The position numbers and the translations under genes were made by a program. A stretch of 64,000 nucleotides of DNA, taken from NCBI GenBank assembly GCA_963714405.1, contig CAVQOH010000005.1:1-64000 (forward strand), read 5' to 3'. This stretch comes from JAZGGS01 sp963714405 (lineage in GTDB: Bacteria > Bacteroidota > Ignavibacteria > Ignavibacteriales > Ignavibacteriaceae). Positions within the stretch are counted from its first letter, which is position 1, and each line of letters begins with the position of its first letter. Positions 46,459-55,761 of the stretch are shown piece by piece. The notes beneath the pieces were generated by a model. That model had not been told where the DNA came from and did no database searches. It saw nothing but the letters and a program-made list of their open reading frames with translations.

Positions 46459-48471
46459 ATGAAGCAAAACGTTTTTATACTGATCTTCTTTGCTTTACTT
46501 TTTACTACCCTTCAATTTGCACAGACTGATTCATCCTATTTAAGCACAGAAGAGGTTTTAGAGGATTTACTACAGGAACCGGTTGAAGAAACAGATAATT
46601 CTGATCTGTATGAGGAAATTGAAGATTTAATAAATAATCCCATTGACGTTAACATTGCAGATATTACAGAACTACAACGATTACCAGGGATGGATCTTGC
46701 ATCAGCTGAATTAATTGTAAACCATAGAGAAAAATATGGTTATTTTTTTACAGCTAATGAACTAAACATGGTTCAATCGCTTGATAAGGAACTTATAAGC
46801 AGGATTTCTCCCTTTACTATAATAGAAAAGATAAACTTCCAGGATTTTACTGATGATAAATCTGTTGAACCGGTTACTGATTTTCTGCAAAGATCAAAAT
46901 TGCTGATACGCAGCAGGTTATCAAATGATTTGCAAACTAGAAAGGGTTTTTTAGAAGGTAAATTTGAAGGTACAAAACCAAAAATCTATAATCGTTTAAT
47001 TATAAATCACAATAAACAATATCAAATGGGATTTTTAGCTGAAAAAGATGCAGGTGAATCATCATTATATGAGTTTACAACTTACCATTTTGCCGTAAAT
47101 AATTTCGGCATTCTGCATAAAGCAGTTGTAATGGATTATATTTTAGAATTTGGGCAAGGACTAACTTTTTGGAGCCCTTATGGTTTTTCAAAGGGATCGG
47201 ATGCTGTTTACCCAGTAAAGAAAAAGGAGAGAATGATACGACCCTACACAAGTTCAACAGAAATTAATTTTTTCAGAGGCGCCGCTGCATCTATAAAATT
47301 AAATGATTTCTTTCTCACAGGATTTTATTCAAATAATTCAATTGATGCAAATATCGATTCACTAACAGGTGAAATACTTTCCACACCTGAAGACGGACTT
47401 CATAGAACTGAAAGTGAGCGGTTAAAAAAAGACTCTGCGCGGGAAAAGATGATGGGTGGAAGAATTGATTACATAGCGGGGAATGTATTTAAGACTGGTT
47501 TACTTTACTCTCATTCTGAATTCAGCAATCCTTTTAAAGCTGCTTCAGTTTACGATATTAGCGGTAATAAATTTGATTACACTTCAGCATATTATGATGT
47601 AAACTTAAACAATATTAATTTATTTGGAGAGTTTGTTTATAATGGAATTTCCGTGGCTTCCATAAATTCACTCCAAATTGCGATAACTCAAAGATTTTCT
47701 TTTGTTACATCTATAAGAAGTTACCCAAGAAATTTTTTTAGTCTTCACGGATTTGGATTTGGTGAAAAATCAGGTGCTACTACAAATGAGTTCGGAATAT
47801 ATGCCGGATTTAAGTGGCGAACATCAATTGGATTATTAAATTTTTACTACGATCAATTTAAATTTCCTTATTCTACTTTTTCAAATCCATTACCAAGTGA
47901 AGGAAATGAGTACCTCATCGATTTTCTGAGTAAGAAACTTAAAGGTTTTTCGCTAAGAATTAGATATAAATATGAGAATAAAGATATTACTGAAACGCTT
48001 GATAATAATGACAGTATTGTTAAACGGTTAAGGCAGGCGGCAAGATTTGAACTGATTTATGAGGTATCGAAAAAGCTCAGATTAAAAGGCAGGTATGAAT
48101 ATAACAGTTTTAGAATTTCTGCTATTAATCAAAATGAAAAAGGTTATTTCTTTTTCCAGGACGTAAGATATGCACCCACTTCTAATTTTAATTTTTACGG
48201 TAGAATAATTTTTTTCAAAACTGATTCTTTCAACTCTGCGATTTATGAATATGAAAATAATCTTACAGGTGTACTTACAAATCTTGCCATGTTTGGTGAG
48301 GGTATGAGATGGTACATCCTAGTAAGGTATAAACCTGTAAAGATGCTAAGCTTTTCAATAAAATTTGCTGAAACTTATAAACCAAAAGATAAATCAATCA
48401 GTTCCGGCAACAATGAAATTGAAGGGAATACTGATAACCGTATTTCACTGCAAATGGATATAAATCTGTAA
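46459..48471 (+). CDS. Helix-hairpin-helix protein with C-terminal outer-membrane barrel
   Basis: A 670-residue exported protein with a signal peptide (about 1-21). An acidic stretch (LEDLLQEPVEETDNSDLYEE) precedes a ComEA-like helix-hairpin-helix pair (PIDVNIADITELQRLPGMD; YGYFFTANELNMVQSLDKEL) at about residues 57-125. A 500-residue barrel-like remainder ends RISLQMDINL. HhH plus barrel fusions of this type are common in Bacteroidota and have no proven function. DNA uptake has been suggested by analogy with ComEA only. Confidence 0.8.
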   Translation: MKQNVFILIFFALLFTTLQFAQTDSSYLSTEEVLEDLLQEPVEETDNSDLYEEIEDLINNPIDVNIADITELQRLPGMDLASAELIVNHREKYGYFFTANELNMVQSLDKELISRISPFTIIEKINFQDFTDDKSVEPVTDFLQRSKLLIRSRLSNDLQTRKGFLEGKFEGTKPKIYNRLIINHNKQYQMGFLAEKDAGESSLYEFTTYHFAVNNFGILHKAVVMDYILEFGQGLTFWSPYGFSKGSDAVYPVKKKERMIRPYTSSTEINFFRGAAASIKLNDFFLTGFYSNNSIDANIDSLTGEILSTPEDGLHRTESERLKKDSAREKMMGGRIDYIAGNVFKTGLLYSHSEFSNPFKAASVYDISGNKFDYTSAYYDVNLNNINLFGEFVYNGISVASINSLQIAITQRFSFVTSIRSYPRNFFSLHGFGFGEKSGATTNEFGIYAGFKWRTSIGLLNFYYDQFKFPYSTFSNPLPSEGNEYLIDFLSKKLKGFSLRIRYKYENKDITETLDNNDSIVKRLRQAARFELIYEVSKKLRLKGRYEYNSFRISAINQNEKGYFFFQDVRYAPTSNFNFYGRIIFFKTDSFNSAIYEYENNLTGVLTNLAMFGEGMRWYILVRYKPVKMLSFSIKFAETYKPKDKSISSGNNEIEGNTDNRISLQMDINL

Positions 48472-48594
48472 CAAAGCTGAACGTGTGAGTGCTCTATTCA
48501 GGTTGATTTGAGTAAATTACTTGGTGTATAAATAAAATTGTGTATTTTTATTGTAGGTGTTAAATTAGACCAGTAAATAATTTTTAAAATTATT

Positions 48595-50961
48595 GTGGGA
48601 ATTATGCAAAGTTCAAAAATTGAGTTTATTAAAAAATATAACGATCTAATTAAATTCGCACTATCATCATCAAAAGAATTTCCTGATAGTTTATGTGAAT
48701 TTTTGGTAAGTGAGTATGAGATTGAAGCAACTGTACTTGCAGGCATAAAAGGAAATGAATTCGAAATTTTAGGTAAATCCAGTGATGCAAGAAAAACCCT
48801 TGAACCTATTTCAACTGAGCGATGCTCCGGTTGCAAAAAATTCCAAGCGGAATCCAGCGAAACAATATTTGAATTAGATCCTGAATGCCAATTTAAAGCC
48901 ACAGATCAGGTTTTGGTTGAGGGTTGTTTACACATCAGCATATCTGATTCAGAAAAAGTAATATTTAAAATTGCCAAGAAAAACGATTTTACCCAGCTTG
49001 AAAAGGATAACCTTTTAATCGTAGGAGAATCAGTAAGAAATCTTTTAAAAATCTGGCGCGGCCGTAGAGGCGGATTAAGCAGCAGTGTAAGTAAAATAAT
49101 TACATCAATTGGGCATGAACTTAGAACTCCTACAAACAGTATAATGGGGTTTGCATCATTACTTGGAGAAGAGGATCTATCAACATCTCAATCTGAATAC
49201 CTTAACACATTAAAAGAAAATGCATATTATCTTTTATCACTGCTAAATGATCTTATAGACATAGCAAAGCTTAATACATCTAAAAGCGTCGATCAGCGCA
49301 CACCTGTAAATATAAAACAGTTTATATCTGAACTGGTTGGATTGCTTGAGGAAAAAATTGATAAATCCAGAATTGAATTTATTGTTAGCATAGATCAGGA
49401 ATTACCTGAAAAGATGAAACTGGATTCACAAAAGTTACGTTACATTCTTCTTAACTTAATTACTACCTCATTAAGATTAACAGAAAAAGGTAAGATTTCA
49501 CTTTCAGTCTTTTCCTCTGAAAAAAACCAATTAAGATTGAGAATAACAGACACAGGTTCCGGAATCCCATCAAGTAAATTAAACACTATTTTTGAACCTT
49601 TTTCAATTTCAGATTTATACACATCAACCATTGGAAATACGACCGGGTTGGCATTGACCTTATCAAAAAAATACATCGGGCATTTAAATGGCGAACTTGA
49701 TGTTACAAGTACAATCGGTAAAGGCACAACATTTAATATTAGCTTTCCGGTTGAAGAAATAACAGAAATCGAAGAGCAGATTAGTATGCTGCCAAAATCT
49801 AAAAAACTTAATAAAGTACTGGTAATTGAAGATGATTATGCAACTTCCAAACTACTGGGCAATTACCTTAATAAATGGGGTTATGAACCTACTATTGTTA
49901 ATTCAGCACAGCAAACAAAACAGATTATTGAAAAGGAAAACTTTCTTGCGATTTTAATGGATATTGTGCTACCGGATGCTAATGGTTTAGAGCTGCTTCA
50001 GCAAATAAGAGAATATAAAAATACAAAACAAACGCCGGTTATTATATGTTCAGTTGAAGCTGAACAGCAAAAAGCATTTCTAATGGGAGCAGTTGAATAT
50101 TTTGTAAAACCTATAAATTATAAATTCCTAGTAGAAGTACTTACCAGTTATAAACTTAAGCGCGATTCAAATATTCTAGTTGTTGATGATGATCTTCCCA
50201 CATTAAACCTGATGAAAGAAGTTGTGGAACAGGCTGGTTTCAACCCTGTTGCTGAATCAGATTCAACTAAAGTAATTGGTACAATTGAAAATCTAAATTT
50301 GGATCTTGCAATTATAGACTTGGATATGCCTGAAATAAACGGTATTCAATTAATTGAGATGATTAAATCTCTTAAACAATTTGCACATCTGCCAATAATC
50401 ATTTACACCGGCAAAGAAAATTACGAAGAAGATATTAGAAGAATTGATGGGCTTTTTGAAGATCTATTGCATAAAAGCAGCACCAACATTGAAGATTTGC
50501 AGAGCACTATTACTGCAATGATTAACAGGTATGATGAACCTTCAACACCGGAAGAAATAAAAGAGCAAAAGGATACAATTAAAATTTTACTTGTTGAAGA
50601 TTATAAACATTCCCAAATAATTGTAACACGCCTTCTTAAGAAAAATAATTTTGATTCAATAGTTGTTGTAGAAAATGGGCAGGAAGCGCTGGATGCTGTT
50701 AAGGAACAAAAGTATGATCTGGTTTTAATGGATATGCAAATGCCAGTTATGAACGGATTTGAAGCGACCAGGAAAATAAGGGAACTGGATGAATACAAAG
50801 ATACACCTGTAATTGCTCTTACTGCATTTGCTATGAAGGGAGACCGCGAAAAATGCCTTGATGCAGGTGCAACGGATTATATTCCTAAACCTATTGATAG
50901 CCAGGAATTTCTAAAAAAGGTAAAGTACTATACTGAAAGTAATGAGCCTGTTAAATCATAG
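48595..50961 (+). CDS. Hybrid histidine kinase with three receiver domains
   Basis: A 788-residue soluble hybrid sensor kinase (GTG start at 48595, or ATG at 48604). Residues 1-150 form a small GAF-like input region containing four cysteines (CSGC, DPEC, VEGC). HisKA carries His174 in SIGHELRTPTNS and the ATPase domain has TDTGSGIPSSKL and GKGTTF. Three receivers follow, with phospho-acceptor Asp in ILMDIVLPDANG, IIDLDMPEING and LMDMQMPVMNG; the KP switch is present in the first and third (VKPINY, PKPIDS). It has no membrane helices and no output domain, so it should pass phosphate to a separate partner. Confidence 0.92.
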   Translation: MGIMQSSKIEFIKKYNDLIKFALSSSKEFPDSLCEFLVSEYEIEATVLAGIKGNEFEILGKSSDARKTLEPISTERCSGCKKFQAESSETIFELDPECQFKATDQVLVEGCLHISISDSEKVIFKIAKKNDFTQLEKDNLLIVGESVRNLLKIWRGRRGGLSSSVSKIITSIGHELRTPTNSIMGFASLLGEEDLSTSQSEYLNTLKENAYYLLSLLNDLIDIAKLNTSKSVDQRTPVNIKQFISELVGLLEEKIDKSRIEFIVSIDQELPEKMKLDSQKLRYILLNLITTSLRLTEKGKISLSVFSSEKNQLRLRITDTGSGIPSSKLNTIFEPFSISDLYTSTIGNTTGLALTLSKKYIGHLNGELDVTSTIGKGTTFNISFPVEEITEIEEQISMLPKSKKLNKVLVIEDDYATSKLLGNYLNKWGYEPTIVNSAQQTKQIIEKENFLAILMDIVLPDANGLELLQQIREYKNTKQTPVIICSVEAEQQKAFLMGAVEYFVKPINYKFLVEVLTSYKLKRDSNILVVDDDLPTLNLMKEVVEQAGFNPVAESDSTKVIGTIENLNLDLAIIDLDMPEINGIQLIEMIKSLKQFAHLPIIIYTGKENYEEDIRRIDGLFEDLLHKSSTNIEDLQSTITAMINRYDEPSTPEEIKEQKDTIKILLVEDYKHSQIIVTRLLKKNNFDSIVVVENGQEALDAVKEQKYDLVLMDMQMPVMNGFEATRKIRELDEYKDTPVIALTAFAMKGDREKCLDAGATDYIPKPIDSQEFLKKVKYYTESNEPVKS

Positions 50962-51056
50962 GTTCACTTCGAATAAAACCATCCGAGTATTTTATTAATC
51001 ATTTGTTATTTTTAACAGATAAATATTAAATTATATTTTTATCAGACTATATTCTA

Positions 51057-52511
51057 ATGGGTAATAATAATATCAAAGTTAGATTTGCACCGAGCCCTAC
51101 TGGTTATTTACATATTGGTGGTTTAAGAACAGCACTATATAACTATCTGTTTGCAAAAAAAAATAATGCAAAAATTGTTTTAAGAATTGAAGATACAGAT
51201 AGAAACCGATTTGTAGATGGAGCTGTAAATAATTTAATGGAAACATTATCATGGGCCGGGCTTAATTTTGATGAAGGTCCTTCCTCAGAAGGAAGTGCAG
51301 GTCCCTATTTTCAATCACAACGCATAGATTTATATAAGAAATATGCTACAGAATTAATAAACAACAAAAAAGCATACTACGCTTTTGATACTCCGGAAAG
51401 ATTAAAAGAACTTAGAGAATGGCAGGAAAAGAATAAACAGCCTTACAAATACGATAAACTTGCTTTATCATTAAGTGAAAAAGAAACCAATGAAAAGTTG
51501 GATAGTGGAGAACCTTATGTTGTGCGATTAAACGTTCCGCCTGGTAAACAAGTTGTTGTGGATGATGCAATAAGAGGTAAAGTTGCGTTTGAAACTAACA
51601 TAGTTGATGACCAGGTTCTTTTAAAAAGTGATGGTTATCCCACCTATCATCTTGCAAATGTAGTTGATGACCACCTTATGGGAATTACACATGTAATACG
51701 AGGAGAAGAATGGCTTTCTTCAACTCCTAAACACATTTTGTTATACGATTTTCTTGGATGGGAAAAACCTGTTTTTGCACATCTTCCTTTGCTGTTAAAC
51801 CCTGATAAATCAAAACTCAGTAAAAGACAAGGTGATGTTGCAGTAGAAGATTATATTAAAAAAGGATATTTAAAGGAAGCTTTAATAAATTTTGTGGCGT
51901 TGCTTGGATGGAATCCCGGAGATGAGCAGGAATTTTTTACAATGCAAGAACTTGCGGAAAAATTCAGTCTTGAAAGAGTTCATAAATCTGGTGCCGTTTT
52001 TAATATTGAAAAACTAAATTGGCTAAATGCTGAACATTTAAGGGGTAAACCGGACGTTGAACTTCTTATAATGTTAAAAGAGGAAATTTCAAAATCGGAT
52101 TTACAGAATAAAAATTATGATGATAAATATCTTACTGCAATTATTAATGCGATGAAACCTAGAGTTTCTTTCATCAGTGAATTCATTTCAAAATGCCCTT
52201 ACTTCTACAATACTCCAGCTGAATATGATGAGAAAGTTGTAAAGAAACGATGGAAAGAAGATTCTGGAGAGTTGCTAAAAAACCTTGCTTCCAAATTTTC
52301 TTCATTAACAAATCCATCAAATGAAAATTATGAAGAAGCACTAAAAACTACTGCAGAGCAATTGAATACCGGAATTGGTAAATTGATTCATCCGTTGAGA
52401 ATTGCTGTTTCCGGCACAGGTGAGGGACCTGGAGTTTATGAAATAGTTGAAATAATAGGTAGAGAAGAAACATTAAAGCGAATTAACAAAGCAATTGAAA
52501 CGTTAAAATAA
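51057..52511 (+). CDS. gltX: Glutamyl-tRNA synthetase
   Basis: A 484-residue class I synthetase that charges tRNA-Glu. The HIGH motif is PSPTGYLHIGGLRTALYN (His19) and KMSKS is KLSKRQGDVAVEDYI. The RGEEWLSSTPKHILLY and LNWLNAEHLR blocks are typical of the bacterial enzyme, and the C-terminal helical anticodon domain is complete (SGTGEGPGVYEIVEIIG). It sits 20 bases upstream of glnS, so both are probably on one transcript. Confidence 0.97.
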   Translation: MGNNNIKVRFAPSPTGYLHIGGLRTALYNYLFAKKNNAKIVLRIEDTDRNRFVDGAVNNLMETLSWAGLNFDEGPSSEGSAGPYFQSQRIDLYKKYATELINNKKAYYAFDTPERLKELREWQEKNKQPYKYDKLALSLSEKETNEKLDSGEPYVVRLNVPPGKQVVVDDAIRGKVAFETNIVDDQVLLKSDGYPTYHLANVVDDHLMGITHVIRGEEWLSSTPKHILLYDFLGWEKPVFAHLPLLLNPDKSKLSKRQGDVAVEDYIKKGYLKEALINFVALLGWNPGDEQEFFTMQELAEKFSLERVHKSGAVFNIEKLNWLNAEHLRGKPDVELLIMLKEEISKSDLQNKNYDDKYLTAIINAMKPRVSFISEFISKCPYFYNTPAEYDEKVVKKRWKEDSGELLKNLASKFSSLTNPSNENYEEALKTTAEQLNTGIGKLIHPLRIAVSGTGEGPGVYEIVEIIGREETLKRINKAIETLK

Positions 52512-52531
52512 ATCCAAAATATAGAACTTAA

Positions 52532-54244
52532 ATGGATAAAAAAGATCAGCATAATAATGAAAACAAAGAGTTTAAACCATCAAACTTTATTAAGGACATA
52601 ATTAATGAAGATTTGAAATCCGGCAAGCATAAAAAAATTCATACACGATTTCCACCTGAACCAAATGGATATTTACACATAGGTCATACAAAATCCATCT
52701 GCTTAAACTTTGGTCTTGCAAATGAATACAACGGCTTGTGCAACTTAAGATTTGATGATACAAATCCTGCAAAGGAAGAAATAGAGTACGTTGATTCTAT
52801 TAAGGAAGATATTAAGTGGCTTGGCTTTGATTGGCAGGATAGAGAATATTATGCATCAGATTATTTTGAACAGCTATATGAATATGCAACAAAGCTGATA
52901 AAAAAGGGCAAAGCTTATGTTGATGAACTTACATTTGATGAAATAAGGCAATACCGCGGAACCCCTACTGAACCTGGGAAAGACAGTCCATACAGAAATC
53001 GTCCTGTGGATGAATGCCTTGATCTCTTTGTGAAAATGAAGGAAGGCAAATTTAAAGATGGTGAGTATGTTTTAAGGGCAAAGATTGACATGAGTTCACC
53101 AAATATGAATATGCGTGATCCGATTATTTACAGAATTAAACATGCATCACATCATAGAACAGGTGATAAATGGTGTATTTATCCTATGTATGATTGGGCT
53201 CATGGGCAATCAGATTCTATTGAAGGCATTACACATTCACTTTGCACATTGGAATTTGAAAATCACCGCCCTTTGTACGATTGGTTTGTTAACGAACTTG
53301 AGATTTATCCGCCACAACAAATTGAATTTGCAAGATTAAATATAAGCTACACAGTAATGAGCAAGCGTAAACTTTTAGAACTTGTGCAAGAAGGGATTGT
53401 AAATGGATGGAATGACCCCAGAATGCCTACGATATCCGGATTAAGGAGAAGAGGTTACACACCTGAATCAATAAGAAATTTTTCTGAAAAGAGTGGTATT
53501 GTAAAAAGGAATTCATTAACGGATTTTGCTTTACTTGAGCACTGTGTAAGAGAAGATTTAAATAAAAAAGCTAAGAGGGTTTTAGCTGTTTTAAATCCAC
53601 TTAAAGTTGTAATACTTAATTATCCTGACGGCAAAATTGAAGAGTTGGAAGCAATAAATAATCCTGAAGATGAAACAATGGGTTCAAGAAAAATTCCTTT
53701 TTCAAAAACAATATATATTGAAAGAGATGATTTCCGAGAAGATCCTCCGAAAAAATTCTTCCGGCTTGCTCCCGGAAAAGAAGTTCGTTTAAGATATGCC
53801 TATATAATAAAATGTGAAGATGTTATTAAGGATCCCGAAACCGGTAATATTGTTGAACTTCATTGTTCATACGATCCTGAGACCAGAAGCGGCAGCGGAT
53901 CCAGTACTAAAAAAGTTAAAGGAACAATTCACTGGGTCTCAGCAGATCATGCAATCAATGCTGAAGTTAGATTGTATGACAGATTATTCACAGTTGAAGA
54001 TCCTTTGGGAGATAAAGAAATAAATTATAAAGAATTCATTAATCCTCATTCGCTGGATATTCTTGAAAACTGCAAAATGGAACCATCACTAAGTGATACT
54101 GAAAAAGGTGAAAGATATCAATTTGAGAGATTAGGATATTATTGTGCAGATAGTATTGAGAGTACAAAGGAAAGATTAATTTTTAATAGAATTGTCCCCC
54201 TGCGTGATAGCTGGTCCAAAATTGAGAAATCACAACAGAAATAA
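52532..54244 (+). CDS. glnS: Glutaminyl-tRNA synthetase
   Basis: A 570-residue class I synthetase that charges tRNA-Gln directly. It has RFPPEPNGYLHIGHTKSI with the HIGH motif, FDDTNPAKEEIEYVDSI, THSLCTLEFENHRPLYDW and the KMSKS loop VMSKRKL. The two C-terminal anticodon-binding beta barrels are present (HWVSADHAINAEVRLYDRLF; YYCADSI). Having GlnRS beside GluRS suggests that the cell does not need the GatCAB route for Gln-tRNA, though GatCAB could still serve Asn. Confidence 0.97.
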   Translation: MDKKDQHNNENKEFKPSNFIKDIINEDLKSGKHKKIHTRFPPEPNGYLHIGHTKSICLNFGLANEYNGLCNLRFDDTNPAKEEIEYVDSIKEDIKWLGFDWQDREYYASDYFEQLYEYATKLIKKGKAYVDELTFDEIRQYRGTPTEPGKDSPYRNRPVDECLDLFVKMKEGKFKDGEYVLRAKIDMSSPNMNMRDPIIYRIKHASHHRTGDKWCIYPMYDWAHGQSDSIEGITHSLCTLEFENHRPLYDWFVNELEIYPPQQIEFARLNISYTVMSKRKLLELVQEGIVNGWNDPRMPTISGLRRRGYTPESIRNFSEKSGIVKRNSLTDFALLEHCVREDLNKKAKRVLAVLNPLKVVILNYPDGKIEELEAINNPEDETMGSRKIPFSKTIYIERDDFREDPPKKFFRLAPGKEVRLRYAYIIKCEDVIKDPETGNIVELHCSYDPETRSGSGSSTKKVKGTIHWVSADHAINAEVRLYDRLFTVEDPLGDKEINYKEFINPHSLDILENCKMEPSLSDTEKGERYQFERLGYYCADSIESTKERLIFNRIVPLRDSWSKIEKSQQK

Positions 54245-54268
54245 AATTCAATTTTAGAGTTAATTTTA

Positions 54269-54478
54269 TTAACAGCGTCCGGAAATTTTATAAATTTTTA
54301 ACATCTCCAGAACCCGCCTTACTCCTTCCCTATCAAATGGATTTCTGATATACCTTGCTCTGCTAATTTTTCTTACTTGACCTGTTAGCTTGCCAAGCTT
54401 ATCAACCATCTTTTGAACGATGCTTCCGCTGTCATCTATTTCATATTGACCATCTTCGCCAATAAAAGTACGAGCCAT
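54269..54478 (-). CDS. Small hypothetical protein, basic C-terminus
   Basis: A 69-residue ORF, MARTFIGEDGQYEIDDSGSI followed by a basic helical tail (VRKISRARYIRNPFDREGVR, then RVLEMLKIYKISGRC). I do not recognise a family. Composition and the absence of stops suggest a true gene. It lies 20 bases after the acidic ORF on the same strand. Confidence 0.5.
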   Translation of the reverse strand: MARTFIGEDGQYEIDDSGSIVQKMVDKLGKLTGQVRKISRARYIRNPFDREGVRRVLEMLKIYKISGRC

Positions 54479-54498
54479 TTGTTTTCCGTAAAATTTGT

Positions 54499-54705
54499 TT
54501 AAATAAGATTTAATTCATCATAATCATCTAAATCTAACTCATCCATATCTAAATCAGTTACATCACTGTCATCAATCAAATCGTAAATTTCTTCATCATC
54601 AACGTAATCCGGATCCACATTTGGCGGATCTCCGGAAAGATTTGCAAAATACTCATCACTAAAAAGTGAATCATATAGCTGCTGGTTTTGTAAATGTTTT
54701 TTCAT
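54499..54705 (-). CDS. Small acidic hypothetical protein
   Basis: About 68 residues from the ATG at 54705, backed by GAGGAG 4 bases upstream (a TTG 12 bases earlier is the longer option). The second half is nearly all Asp/Glu with Leu (YVDDEEIYDLIDDSDVTDLD, then MDELDLDDYDEL). The extreme acidity next to a basic small protein hints at a binding pair. The function is unknown. Confidence 0.5.
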   Translation of the reverse strand: MKKHLQNQQLYDSLFSDEYFANLSGDPPNVDPDYVDDEEIYDLIDDSDVTDLDMDELDLDDYDELNLI

Positions 54706-54717
54706 GGCGCTCCTCAA

Positions 54718-55040
54718 TTATTAAGTTAATTTCAGTTAATAGGAACAACTATAATGCCATAAAAAATATTCAACCCATAAATGATTGATTTGAGCATAAA
54801 ATACTTAATTTATAATACTTAGATGCTTGATCTCATTACTTAAATAATGTGTATTGGATGCTATATTATGAAACATATTAATAGCTGTATATTTTTTTTA
54901 CAATTTACTCAAGTAATCTAAATTGGATTGAAAAACGCGTTTTCAGGTAAAATATTGTTTCAGTAAATAATGATATTTAAATCTGAAACAGCAAGAAAAA
55001 ATTTGTTCATATATTTCTAATAAAAATAGTTAATTTTATT
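54718..55040. other. Gene-free stretch before the tRNA-Leu fragment
   Basis: About 320 AT-rich bases with no open frame or hairpin that I can support. The promoter for the minus-strand small genes and for the tRNA-Leu remnant would lie here, but no clear consensus element was seen. Confidence 0.5.
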
Positions 55041-55081
55041 GCCGAAGTGGCGAAATTGGCAGACGCGCTTGACTCAAAATC
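55041..55081 (+). pseudogene. 5' half of a tRNA-Leu (CAA), probable integration scar
   Basis: GCCGAAGTGGCGAAATTGGC followed by AGACGCGCTTGACTCAAAAT is the 5' acceptor strand, the D arm and the anticodon stem-loop of a tRNA-Leu with anticodon CAA. Similarity stops at about 55081: the expected 3' anticodon strand, variable arm, T arm and acceptor are absent, replaced by unrelated sequence. A tyrosine recombinase relic begins 95 bases later. A half tRNA abutting an integrase is the typical trace of an integrative element that used the tRNA gene as attachment site. Confidence 0.85.
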
Positions 55082-55175
55082 CAGTCTGGCTTAAACCAAT
55101 ACAATGACCTACCTTATTCTGATTAAATATTTGATTAGGGGTTGTTAATTTTCTGAGCTTGGAAAGGAGTTTTAT

Positions 55176-55690
55176 ATGTTTCTTTCTAAGCGGTCAAATG
55201 GTATATATTACGTCTTCTATAAAAACGAATAAAACAAATATACCTGTAACTCTGCAAAGTGCCGGATTAATCACAAACCTTAAAATTCTTATCTGAATTT
55301 CAATATCAAATAAAACAGAGGGAGAATGAGAAGACTATACCTATTCTGTCAGATAAATTTGTGTTTGAATTTTTAAAACATTCTGAATCAATACACTTGT
55401 CTAAACATACCAATTTATTAATAGCAACTTTTTCGGTCTTTAAAAGATTTACCTCAAACATATACCTTAGGTAAAATTCAAAATGTTAATCAATTTAGCA
55501 GGATTGAATCCTAAACTAACTTTCCACAATTTACGTGCAGGATACACGAGCTGATTAGTGCAAAGAGGTGTTTCTATTTATGAGGTTTCAAAACTATTAG
55601 ATCATTCTGATGTATAGGTAACAGAAATTTGCTCACATTTAAGATCTGAGGATTTAAGAAATTCAGTTAACTTACTAAATAAAAAAATGA
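55176..55690 (+). pseudogene. Decayed and internally deleted tyrosine recombinase
   Basis: A good ribosome binding site (GGAAAGGAG) precedes MFLSKRSNGIYYVFYKNE, the usual start of phage-type integrases in this lineage. The core-binding domain is legible across frames (FEFLKHSESIHLSKHTN). The centre of the catalytic domain is missing, and the tail resumes as LTFHNLRAGYTS, VQRGVSIYEVSKLLDHSDV and HLRSEDLRNSVNLLNKK. The H-x-x-R box survives (HNLR), but the nucleophile segment reads TEICSH, Cys in place of the expected Tyr, and stops interrupt it. It cannot be active. It marks one end of a former integrative element at tRNA-Leu. Confidence 0.82.
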
Positions 55691-55721
55691 GCCCGGCTAA
55701 TCGGAAACCGGGCTATGTTTT
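55690..55721 (+). terminator. Terminator after the recombinase relic
   Basis: AGCCCGG-11 bases-CCGGGCT forms a perfect 7-bp stem at 55690-55714, followed by ATGTTTTT. It lies at the end of the recombinase relic and faces the end of the minus-strand hypothetical gene at 55762. Confidence 0.7.
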
Positions 55722-55761
55722 TAGAGTAGAACTTCCCTACTCTGAGAGAAAAAGGTGATTA

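Noticed and set aside
55082..55130. Remaining 3' half of the tRNA-Leu, possibly with an unusual variable arm or intron
   Set aside because: No T-arm GGTTCGA-like sequence or complementary acceptor (CTTCGGC) follows within reach, so the tRNA is truncated rather than interrupted.
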